From contig JADKFE010000015.1 in assembly GCA_016717595.1 (NCBI GenBank), positions 62,001 to 126,000 on the forward strand: a stretch of DNA of 64,000 bases. The letters run 5' to 3'. Positions 16,803-24,856 of the stretch are shown here, one piece after another. The translations under genes and the position numbers were made by a program. The stretch comes from Deltaproteobacteria bacterium (GTDB lineage: Bacteria; Myxococcota_A; UBA796; CAJQPC01). Every line of letters begins with the position of its first letter. Position 1 is the first letter of the stretch. The notes beneath the pieces were generated by a model. The model ran no database searches, had not been told where the DNA came from, and worked only from the letters and a program-made list of their open reading frames with translations.

Positions 16803-18013
16803 CAGTCCGCCCTCACCGCGTCCGCGGGGTTGAGCTTCGAGGCGGTGCTCGCCGGGATGAAGCTCGCAAAGATCGCGACCATCGAGCCGAAGACGAGGCC
16901 GCCCAGAAGCGGCCCCAGGGTGAAGTTCGTGTAGAACATCGTGTCGAAGGCGAAGCCCGAGGCCTGGACGTTCGCGGCCTTGGAGAAGTCGATGCCGACG
17001 GTGGAGAGGTAGTAGTTGTACCCGCCGCCAACAAGCACCCCCATGAGCGAGGCCACAAAGCCCAACGCCGCGCCCTCCAACACAAACATCGCCTGCACCT
17101 GCCGGGGCGACATGCCCATCGCCATGAGCGCGCCGACCTCACGAACCCGCTCATAAGCCGCCATGATCAAGGTGTTGGCGATGCCCGTGGCGGCGATGGC
17201 CATGAGCATAAACACCATCAACTGGATGGCTTTGCGGCGGATGTCGTTGAGCGCGAGGATGTCGGCGGACTCGTCTCGCCAGGTGGAGGCGCGCCAGCCG
17301 CCGAGGCCGTTTAAGTTGGGCGCCACGGTGAAGGCGTCGTCGCGGTGGTTGAGGCGCAGGGCGATCTGGCTCGGCCCGGGGGCGCGCACCAGCTCCTCGG
17401 CCAAGACGAGGGTCATCAAGACCGTGTTGTTGTCGATGGAGGGGCTGCGGGTGGTCACGAGGCCAGAGACGATGACCGAGAGCGCGTTCTGGGCGCCTTT
17501 GCTGGTGCGCGCTTGAAGGATGACCTCGTCGCCCACGGCCACGCCGAGGATGCGGCCCAGACGGCTGCCGATGAGCACCTGGCGGCCTTCGGGCAAGGCG
17601 CCGTCGATGGTCCATTTGTCGCGGGGGAAGACCTTGGCGTCCCGCTCGGGATCTACGGCGAGGCCCGTGGCGCGTAAGCCATCCGGGCCGCGGATGAGCT
17701 TCACGTCAAACAAGAGGCGCTCGGTGAAGTCGCCCTCCCCGGCGCTGAGCTGGGCCAGAAGCTCGGCGGGCACGGGCTCTAAGCCGTCGATGGGGTTGTT
17801 GATCGCCTCCATGTCGTAGCCGCCGGGCCGCAGCAGCACATGGCCGGACTGGGTGTCGATGCCCGTGCGGATGACGTTCTCGTCGAGGCCATCGACCATG
17901 CCGAAGCCGAGCACCATCAAGGCCACCCCGGCGATGGCGGCGACGGAGGTGAGCAGGCTGCGCTTGACGTTGCGGGTGAGGTTTCTCAGGGCGAGGCTGA
18001 ACAAGAAGCTCAT
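16802..18013 (-). CDS. FtsX/LolE/MacB-type ABC permease, first copy
   Basis: 403 residues. Begins with the amphipathic helix and first transmembrane segment (LFSLALRNLTRNVKRSLLTS, then AIAGVALMVLGFGMVDGL), has a periplasmic domain of about 230 residues, and three C-terminal helices with AAYERVREVGALMAMGMSPR, which is the hallmark loop of the FtsX family. The role is mechanotransmission or extraction of a membrane-bound substrate powered by the ATPase encoded just upstream; the start overlaps that gene by 4 bases (ATGA), and the stop overlaps the second permease by 1 base. Confidence 0.92.
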   Translation of the reverse strand: MSFLFSLALRNLTRNVKRSLLTSVAAIAGVALMVLGFGMVDGLDENVIRTGIDTQSGHVLLRPGGYDMEAINNPIDGLEPVPAELLAQLSAGEGDFTERLLFDVKLIRGPDGLRATGLAVDPERDAKVFPRDKWTIDGALPEGRQVLIGSRLGRILGVAVGDEVILQARTSKGAQNALSVIVSGLVTTRSPSIDNNTVLMTLVLAEELVRAPGPSQIALRLNHRDDAFTVAPNLNGLGGWRASTWRDESADILALNDIRRKAIQLMVFMLMAIAATGIANTLIMAAYERVREVGALMAMGMSPRQVQAMFVLEGAALGFVASLMGVLVGGGYNYYLSTVGIDFSKAANVQASGFAFDTMFYTNFTLGPLLGGLVFGSMVAIFASFIPASTASKLNPADAVRAD

Positions 18014-18693
18014 CGGCTCACCCGCTCATCGGCCACGATCTCGCCGTCGCGCAGGCGCACGATCCGGTTCACCCGGCTCAAGACGAGGTTGTCGTGGGTG
18101 GAGAACAAGAAGGTGGCGCCGCGCTCCTCGTTGAGCTTTCGCATCAGATCCAGCACGGCGGCGCCGTTCACCGAGTCGAGGTTGGCCGTGGGCTCATCGG
18201 CGATGACCAGCTTGGGGGCCTTCACCAAGGCCCGGGCGATGGCGACGCGCTGCTGCTGGCCGCCGGAGAGCTGGTTGGGGCGGCGGTGGAGCTGATCGGC
18301 GAGGCCCACATCGACGAGGGCCTGCTCGGCCCGGGCGCGGTCGGGGGGCTGACCGCCCAATCGGAGGGCCAGCTCGACGTTCTCCAGGGCGCTGAGCACG
18401 GGGATGAGGTTGAACGACTGAAACACGAAGCCGACCTTCTCGGCGCGTAGACGCCCAAGATCCGCGGCGCTCAGGCCGTTCACCCGCTGGCCGTCGAGGA
18501 TGACCTCCCCTTCGCTGGCCTGATCCAGACAGCCGACGATGTTGAGTAAGGTCGTCTTTCCCGAGCCCGAGGGCCCGGCGAAGGCGAGCAGCTCACCGGG
18601 CTCGACGGTGAGGCTCACCCCCTTGAGCGCGAGCACCTCGGTTTGGCCCATGGGGTAACGTTTGACGACCTTGTCGAGGCTGAGGATCGGCAC
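18010..18693 (-). CDS. ABC transporter ATPase (LolD/MacB type)
   Basis: 227 residues with every ABC signature: Walker A GPSGSGKTT, Q-loop FVFQSFNLIPVL, signature LSGGQQQR, Walker B LVIADEPT, D-loop NLD, and the switch histidine in FLFSTHD. The A-loop region and the short length match the LolD/MacB/FtsE class that drives FtsX-type permeases. It sits between the outer-membrane barrel gene (26 bases upstream) and the first permease (4-base overlap), fixing the complex as one ATPase with two permeases. Confidence 0.95.
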   Translation of the reverse strand: MPILSLDKVVKRYPMGQTEVLALKGVSLTVEPGELLAFAGPSGSGKTTLLNIVGCLDQASEGEVILDGQRVNGLSAADLGRLRAEKVGFVFQSFNLIPVLSALENVELALRLGGQPPDRARAEQALVDVGLADQLHRRPNQLSGGQQQRVAIARALVKAPKLVIADEPTANLDSVNGAAVLDLMRKLNEERGATFLFSTHDNLVLSRVNRIVRLRDGEIVADERVSR

Positions 18694-18719
18694 CAGGGGC
18701 TCCGGGGCGGCAGGAGTTC

Positions 18720-19955
18720 TCAGAGGCTATATCGAACGTAGGCGAAGGCGGTCCAGTCGGCGATGAGGCCCGAGAGGTCAAGCTCGGCGGGGCCCACGGC
18801 GAGGGTGCTCAGCGCGGGGCCCGGGGCGAACTCCCCATCCCCCAGCGGCACCTGGGCGCCGAGGTTCATCGTCCAGGCCGCGCCAGGGCGCCAGCTCACC
18901 GACGGGATGAGCAGGGTCGAGCGGTCCTCAAGGTTCATCAGCCCCGCCACCGAGGCCGACCAGTCCTCGAACGCCGAGGCGCTCACGCTCATCAGGCCGT
19001 AGTGTTGGCCGATGGTGAACCGGGCGATGGCGGAGGTGGTGACCCCTTCGTCCTCAAGGCTGTCTTCAGCGCAGTCGGGCAGCACCGACCCACCGCCGCG
19101 GGCGCTCAAGGAGTACAGCGCCGGATCCTCAAGCCCCGTGCCGTCGTAGGTGTACTGGGCGGCGACCAGGACGCGGTCGAGCACGTTGAACGAGTAGTCC
19201 ACCCCTGTGGAGACGACCAAGGCGGGGTTTGAGAGGCTCGTGCGGCCTTCAGCCCAGAAGCCGACGACGGCCTGGCCCTTGATGTCAAAACCTACGAAGG
19301 TCTCGGTGGCCTCGGGCTCGCTCACGTCCGTGGAGAGCGCGGCGATGAGCACCGAGACGTCGGTGCCCAGCGCGTTCGCCGTGGCCTTGACCCCGGCCCG
19401 GGCGCCTTGCAGGTCTTTGGTGAGGCCCACGACGCCCATCACCTGATGGCGCTCGCCGATGGGCACGGTGACCCGGGCGGCGTCAACCCCCTGGCGCTGG
19501 CGCCAAGGCTCGGAGAGCAGCACCTCAGCGAAGAGATCCGTGGGGTTGAGGAACTGCGCCGAGCCCCAGTTGACCGCCTGACGGCCCACCCGAACATCGA
19601 GGCGCTCGCCGTAAAGATCGACGTAGAGCCGATCCACGATGAAGGCGTCGTCGGCGCTGCCCAAGCGGGGCGGCGCCTCGAGGCTACATCCCCCGGCCTC
19701 AAGCGCCGGGCCGAGCTGCTCCTCGATGAGCGCGTAGGCCTCTTCAGTGTTGTACCGGCCCTGCACGAGGCTGAGCTGGGGGGTGGCGTGCAGCTTGACG
19801 CGCTCTGTGACCTCTACGTCAAAAGACGGTCGATAGACCTCGACCGTCTGCCACGGCACACCCTCCAAACCCCCGGAGAGCTGGCCTCGAAGCTCCGCGA
19901 AGCCCGAGAGCTCCTGCGCCTGAGTGACACCGATGAGCCAGACGAGTGTGACCAT
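18720..19955 (-). CDS. Outer-membrane beta-barrel (porin-like, DUF1302-type)
   Basis: 411 residues with a short signal peptide (MVTLVWLIGVTQAQ) and an otherwise beta-rich sequence. The segment LDVRVGRQAVNWGSAQFLNPTDLF is the signature I associate with DUF1302-type proteins, and many strands end with aromatic residues, the last being WTAFAYVRYSL, a classical barrel C-terminus. A short cysteine-containing loop is present (PALEAGGCSLE and SVLPDCAED). ATG at 19955 has GGAGG four bases before it. As first gene of the ATPase-permease-permease-LolA operon it is the likely outer-membrane acceptor or partner. Divergent from the M1 aminopeptidase, 58 bases apart, where both promoters must lie. Confidence 0.85.
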   Translation of the reverse strand: MVTLVWLIGVTQAQELSGFAELRGQLSGGLEGVPWQTVEVYRPSFDVEVTERVKLHATPQLSLVQGRYNTEEAYALIEEQLGPALEAGGCSLEAPPRLGSADDAFIVDRLYVDLYGERLDVRVGRQAVNWGSAQFLNPTDLFAEVLLSEPWRQRQGVDAARVTVPIGERHQVMGVVGLTKDLQGARAGVKATANALGTDVSVLIAALSTDVSEPEATETFVGFDIKGQAVVGFWAEGRTSLSNPALVVSTGVDYSFNVLDRVLVAAQYTYDGTGLEDPALYSLSARGGGSVLPDCAEDSLEDEGVTTSAIARFTIGQHYGLMSVSASAFEDWSASVAGLMNLEDRSTLLIPSVSWRPGAAWTMNLGAQVPLGDGEFAPGPALSTLAVGPAELDLSGLIADWTAFAYVRYSL

Positions 19956-20013
19956 ACAACCTCCCTAACCATGCGATAGTGCAACCGCGACGCCGCACCC
20001 CGGATGGATCCTG

Positions 20014-22545
20014 ATGAAGCGCACGCTCTCCACACTGCTTCAACTTTTGCCCCTGACCGCCTTGGCCGGCTCCTTCGGTGGGCCCGGAACCTTGGCCCCG
20101 GATCGGGCCTTTGACGTGCGGCACCTGCACTTGGACCTCGCCGTGCTCCCTGAGCAGCGCCGGGTAGAGGGCGCCGTCGAGCTGCGCGTCGTGCCGTTCC
20201 CCAACAGCGACGGCCAGCTCTTGCTCAACCAGATCGCCTTAGAGATTCAGTCCGTGCGGGCCAGCGGCCAAGACCTGCCGTTCGTGGTGGAGGGCGAGAC
20301 CCTACGCGTGAGCCTCGACCCGTCCCTGGGCGAGCAGACCGTGCGCATTGAGTACGCGGCGAACCCGCGGTCGGGCCTCCACTTTCGCGCGCCGGGCCCC
20401 GACTCCTCCGACACCTACGCCGAGGTCTGGTCCCAAGGGGAAGGCGAAGAGAACCGCCACTGGATCCCCCTGCCCGACCGCCCCGACGACCGCTTCACCA
20501 CCTCGGGCCGCTTCACCGTGCCCGAAGGCTGGCGCGCGCTCTCCAACGGCCTGGGCGGCTTTGACGGGACGGCGTGGACCTACCGCCTGGAGCAGGAGCA
20601 CGTCGGCTACTTGATCATGCTCGCCGCCGCGCCGTATGAGGTGCGCTCGGCGTCGTGGCGAAACCACCCCATCGAGCAGTGGATCCCCCCGAACGCCACC
20701 GTGGCCCAGGCCGCGCGCACCGGCGAGCACATCCCGGCGATGCTCGACCTGTTCAGCGAGCTGACCGGCGTGGAGTACCCCTACCCCACCTATCGGGAGG
20801 TTTTTGTTCAGCGCTTCTTGTACACCGGCATGGAGAACACCACGTCTACGGTGATGCACCGCCGGGTGCTGGGCACCAACGACGACCCGGCGCACGGCGA
20901 CGGCGGCGAGAGCGTCACGGCCCATGAGCTCGCGCACCAGTGGTACGGCGATCTCTTGACCTGCGACACCTGGACCGAGCTGTGGCTCAACGAGGGCTTC
21001 GCGACGTTTTTTGCCGCGGAGTGGATGCGTAAACATCACGGCGAGCGCCGCTTCGCCGCCAACCTCGCCGACCGAATCCGCTCCGCCAGCGGCGGCAACC
21101 CCGGGCCCCTCGCCGGGCGGGCCTGGTCTACCCCCAAGGGCGATCACGAGCCGAACGATCGGGTGTACACCAAGGGCTCAGCGGTGCTGCAGGCCCTGCG
21201 GGTGTACCTCGGCGAGGACGCCTTCTGGGCGGGCATTCGCCGCTACACCCAAGGCCACGCCCACGGTCAGGTGGAGACCGAAGACCTGCGGCAGGCGATG
21301 GAGCAGGCCAGCGGTCGGCATCTGCGCTGGTTTTTTGACCAGTGGGTGCACCGCCCCGGCGCGCCTACCCTCAACGCCTCGGCGAGCTGGTCCAAAGGTG
21401 AGCTGAGCCTGTCCCTACGCCAGACCCCGCCCGAGGGCGCTGAGCCTTTTGCGCTGCCGATGACGGTGGAGATCGGCACCAAGCGGGGCCCCGTGCGCCG
21501 CCAGATCCTCATGGACATCGCCCAGGTGCGGGTGGTGCTGCCCTTGGACGAGGCCCCGGACTACGTCGCCTTTGACCCCGAGGGCGGCTTGCCCCTACGT
21601 CTGGAGGTCACCCAGAGCCCGGAGATGTGGCTCAACCAGCTCCAGTCCTCGACCCCCTACGCCCAGGTGCTCGCGGCGCGGGCCTTGGGGGGGCTGACCC
21701 CGACCCCAAAGATCACCGAGGCCCTGCTCAAGCTGCTCAACGGCGATGATCTGGACATGGCCACCGAGGCCGCCCAGGCCTTGGGTGAGCAGCCTGAGAA
21801 GGCCCACCAGGCGGCCTTGATCGGGATCATGGTGAACCCCGCGGCGCGGATCGAGCTGCGCATCGTCGCCGCGGGCCAGCTCAGCGGCGCCCTGGCCGAC
21901 CCCACCCTGCTCACCGCCCTGGCGAAGACCGCCAAAGACGCGGCGAACCACCCCGACCTGCGCGCCGCGGCGCTCAACGCCCTGCGCGCCCACGACCGCG
22001 GCCAAGCCCGGAGCCTCGCCCAAGCCGCGCTGAAGGCCAAGCCGACGCCCGCGGTGTCAAACCCCTACGCCGAGGCCGCCCTGGACGTGTTGAGCCGCAT
22101 CGCCAACCCCGACGACCTCAACCTCACCCTGCGCTGGCTGAGCCCCCAGGCCCCCGAAGACGTCTTGGGCTCGGCGATCTGGGCCAGCGTCACCTTGGCC
22201 GAGGCCATCGACGACCGCTCCGACCGAAGAGAGGCCAAAGCGCGGGTGGCCCGGGCGATCGAGCCGCTCTTAAACAGCCCCGACCTCAAGCTGCGCCGTC
22301 AGGCCGTCAGCGCCCTGGGCCAGGTGGGCGACGAGCGCGCCATCAGCAGCCTCAAGGCGCTGAGGCTCGTCGAGACCGTGCCCGGCTTGCGGGAGAGCAT
22401 CGACGACTCGATCCGTGAGATCCAGGTCCGTCCCTATGGGGCGGACCAGCCCGAGGAGAGCGCCACCGAGGGCCGCCTCAAGGCCCTTGAGGAGCAGGTG
22501 GAGGCGCTGCAAGGCGAGCTGGAGGCGCTGGAGAAGCGGCGTTGA
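20014..22545 (+). CDS. Secreted M1-family zinc aminopeptidase with HEAT-like C-terminal repeats
   Basis: 843 residues with a signal peptide (STLLQLLPLTALAGS). M1 landmarks: substrate-recognition motif YTGMENT, zinc site HELAHQWYGD with H304 and H308, and the third ligand E327 in LWLNEGFATFF, 18 residues after HELAH; then the VYTKGSAVL region with the transition-state tyrosine. After the catalytic and beta-sandwich domains, about 560-800 consists of helical HEAT-like repeats (VLAARALGG, MATEAAQALGEQPEKAHQ, LKLRRQAVSALGQVGDERA), and the last 30 residues (EGRLKALEEQVEALQGELEAL) form a short coiled coil. It should remove N-terminal residues from peptides outside the cytoplasm. Possible GATAGT -10 box at 19975. 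Converges with pbpC, 7 bases away. Confidence 0.93.
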   Translation: MKRTLSTLLQLLPLTALAGSFGGPGTLAPDRAFDVRHLHLDLAVLPEQRRVEGAVELRVVPFPNSDGQLLLNQIALEIQSVRASGQDLPFVVEGETLRVSLDPSLGEQTVRIEYAANPRSGLHFRAPGPDSSDTYAEVWSQGEGEENRHWIPLPDRPDDRFTTSGRFTVPEGWRALSNGLGGFDGTAWTYRLEQEHVGYLIMLAAAPYEVRSASWRNHPIEQWIPPNATVAQAARTGEHIPAMLDLFSELTGVEYPYPTYREVFVQRFLYTGMENTTSTVMHRRVLGTNDDPAHGDGGESVTAHELAHQWYGDLLTCDTWTELWLNEGFATFFAAEWMRKHHGERRFAANLADRIRSASGGNPGPLAGRAWSTPKGDHEPNDRVYTKGSAVLQALRVYLGEDAFWAGIRRYTQGHAHGQVETEDLRQAMEQASGRHLRWFFDQWVHRPGAPTLNASASWSKGELSLSLRQTPPEGAEPFALPMTVEIGTKRGPVRRQILMDIAQVRVVLPLDEAPDYVAFDPEGGLPLRLEVTQSPEMWLNQLQSSTPYAQVLAARALGGLTPTPKITEALLKLLNGDDLDMATEAAQALGEQPEKAHQAALIGIMVNPAARIELRIVAAGQLSGALADPTLLTALAKTAKDAANHPDLRAAALNALRAHDRGQARSLAQAALKAKPTPAVSNPYAEAALDVLSRIANPDDLNLTLRWLSPQAPEDVLGSAIWASVTLAEAIDDRSDRREAKARVARAIEPLLNSPDLKLRRQAVSALGQVGDERAISSLKALRLVETVPGLRESIDDSIREIQVRPYGADQPEESATEGRLKALEEQVEALQGELEALEKRR

Positions 22546-22552
22546 GGGCGGC

Positions 22553-24856
22553 TCACTCCGCGGCGGCCGAGCCCACATAGACCCGCACCGTAGGCGCCTC
22601 GACGCCGTCCACGCTCAGGCTCAGGGTGTGGGCGCCCGGTGAGAGCGGCCAGCGGGTGGAGAACGGCGGGCCCACGGGCGGCAGCGGCACGCCGTCCACA
22701 CGCCAGATCGCCGTCTTCGCGGCGCTGGGGGCGGCGGCGCGCAGGGGGATCGCCTGGTGCTCGGCGGGGCGGTCGGGCTCCAAGAAGAAGCTCAGGCCGT
22801 CTCCGGGGTACACGATGGCTGGGGACGTGGTGGTGGCGGCCCCCTCGGGCGTGACGCAGGAGTTGTCGCGCTCTGGCCAGCGGGGCAGGTTCGCCTCCGC
22901 CGCCCAGGCCTGGGCCTCGGCGGGCCAGCGCACGACCAGGCGGGTGGAGGTGTTGGGGCAGCCCACGGCCAAGGCGCCGGAGTCATCCAGGGGCACCTCG
23001 ACGTGCCAGGGGCAGACCGCGTCGGGGGCGGTGCCCGGCAAGAAGCGCTCCAAGCGGGCGCCGGGGCAGCTTGGCCCCACCAGGGCGCCGGAGAGCGGGC
23101 AGATCTCTCGGGGGATCAGGCCTTTGACGCGCGGGAGCTGATCGTGGAGGCCGAGCTGGGCCCGCTCGGCGATGGCGCGCAGGAGCGGCGCGGCGCCGGT
23201 GATGCCGCTCACCTCGCGCATGGGGGCCCCGTCGAAGTTGCCGACCCACACGCCGATCACGAGCTCGCCGGTGATCCCGAACGCCCAGTTGTCGCGCCAG
23301 CCCACGCTGGTGCCGGTCTTCGCCGCCATCTCAAACGACGGCTCCAAGACCGAGCCCAGCCCGAAGGCCCCGGCCCGGGCGCTGTCGTCGTCCAAGGCGT
23401 CGAGGATGAGCGCGGCGGCGCGGGCCTCGCCCACCTGGACACCCACGGGGCGCGGGTCGTCTGCACGAAACACCAAGGGCCTCGCCCGCCCGCCGTTCGC
23501 CAGGGCCAGGTACGCCGCGGTGAGCTCGTCTAAGCGCAGCTCAGCGTCGCCCAGGGCCAGCCCCAAGCCGTAGTGGTCGGGGCGCTCGTCCAAGGTGGTG
23601 ACGCCGAGCTCGACGAGGCGATGGTGAAGGCTCGCCACCCCGACGGCCTCCAGCACACGCACCGCGGGGATGTTGAGGCTGCGCGCGAGGGCCTCTCGGG
23701 CGAGGACGGGGCCGTGGTGGCGCTCATCGTAGTTGGTGGGCGTCCAGGCGCCATGCGTCGTCGTCCAGGTCTGGGGCAGGTCCATCAGCGGCGTGGCGAG
23801 GGTGATGTGTCCTCGCTCAAGGCCGAGCTGGTAGATGAAGGGCTTGAGCGCGCTCCCTGGGCTGCGCGGGGCCATCACGCCGTCCACCTGGCCGCCGGGG
23901 CTGTCAAAGCCGACGGAGCCCACATAGGCGAGCACCTCGCCGCTTTGGCGATCGACGACGATGGCCGCCGCTTGGCTCACGGCCTGCTCACGCAGACTGG
24001 CGACCATGCCGCGCACCAAGGCCTCGACGTCCTTCTGAAGACGGGCGTCTAAGGTGACGGTCAGCGCGCCCGGCGCGGGGTTGAGCCGGCGAACGAGGTG
24101 CCACACCCCGCCCATCGGCGGCTCACGGCGCAGGCCGAGGGGCTGCTCGAGGGCCTCGCCGTGCTCCTCAGCCGTGATCAGCCCGACCTCCAGCATCGTC
24201 GTGAGCACCCGATCCCGCGCGGCTTTGGCCTGGGACCGATCCCGGAACGGATCGAGCGCCCCGGGGCGCCTCGGCAGAGCGGCGATGAGCGCGGCCTCCG
24301 CCACAGACAGGGCCTCGGGGCGTTTGTCGTAGAGCGTGCGCGCGGCGGCGTCTACCCCATAGGCCACGCCCCCCAAGTACACCCGGTTCAGGTACTCGCT
24401 GAGGATCTGGGACTTGTTGAGGTGAAGCTCCAGCCGAACGGCCCACGCCGCCTCCCACAGCTTGCCGCGCAGGCCCGGCGGGCGGGTCCAGAGGGTGCGC
24501 ACGAGCTGCTGGGTGAGGGTGCTGCCGCCTTGCACCACCTCGCCTGCGCGGAGGTTCGCCAGGGCGGCGCGGGCGATGGCCCGGGGATCCACCCCGACGT
24601 GGGACATGAAGCGCCGGTCTTCAGCGGCGATGATCGCCCGAGCGAGGGTCTCCGGGGGCGCGGCCAGAGCCTCTCCGCGGGCGCGCTCCGGGGCCGGGCG
24701 CTCGCTGAGCAGGGCCCCGTGGCGGTCGAGCACCCGCGCGCTCTCGACGACGGGGGGCAAGCTCGGCGGGGTGGCGAGCCAGACGCCCACCACACCCCCG
24801 ACGACCACGACGCAGAGGGCCACACCGCGGCCCAGGACGCCTAACTTGGGGCTCAC
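22553..24856 (-). CDS. pbpC: Penicillin-binding protein 1C (bifunctional glycosyltransferase/transpeptidase)
   Basis: 767 residues. An N-terminal transmembrane helix anchors a GT51 glycosyltransferase (EDRRFMSHVGVDPRA with the catalytic Glu, GGSTLTQQLVR, ILSEYLNRVYLG) and a transpeptidase with S335 and K338 (SPGSALKP), the SLN motif, and K513-T-G-T. The extra C-terminal PBP1C domain has two cysteine pairs (ICPLSGALVGPSCPG, DAVCPWH). Polymerises and crosslinks peptidoglycan on the periplasmic side. It starts at GTG 24856, overlapping the alpha-2-macroglobulin stop by 4 bases (GTGA), reproducing the known yfhM-pbpC pairing, in which the macroglobulin is thought to protect the periplasm when the wall is breached. 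Confidence 0.95.
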   Translation of the reverse strand: MSPKLGVLGRGVALCVVVVGGVVGVWLATPPSLPPVVESARVLDRHGALLSERPAPERARGEALAAPPETLARAIIAAEDRRFMSHVGVDPRAIARAALANLRAGEVVQGGSTLTQQLVRTLWTRPPGLRGKLWEAAWAVRLELHLNKSQILSEYLNRVYLGGVAYGVDAAARTLYDKRPEALSVAEAALIAALPRRPGALDPFRDRSQAKAARDRVLTTMLEVGLITAEEHGEALEQPLGLRREPPMGGVWHLVRRLNPAPGALTVTLDARLQKDVEALVRGMVASLREQAVSQAAAIVVDRQSGEVLAYVGSVGFDSPGGQVDGVMAPRSPGSALKPFIYQLGLERGHITLATPLMDLPQTWTTTHGAWTPTNYDERHHGPVLAREALARSLNIPAVRVLEAVGVASLHHRLVELGVTTLDERPDHYGLGLALGDAELRLDELTAAYLALANGGRARPLVFRADDPRPVGVQVGEARAAALILDALDDDSARAGAFGLGSVLEPSFEMAAKTGTSVGWRDNWAFGITGELVIGVWVGNFDGAPMREVSGITGAAPLLRAIAERAQLGLHDQLPRVKGLIPREICPLSGALVGPSCPGARLERFLPGTAPDAVCPWHVEVPLDDSGALAVGCPNTSTRLVVRWPAEAQAWAAEANLPRWPERDNSCVTPEGAATTTSPAIVYPGDGLSFFLEPDRPAEHQAIPLRAAAPSAAKTAIWRVDGVPLPPVGPPFSTRWPLSPGAHTLSLSVDGVEAPTVRVYVGSAAAE

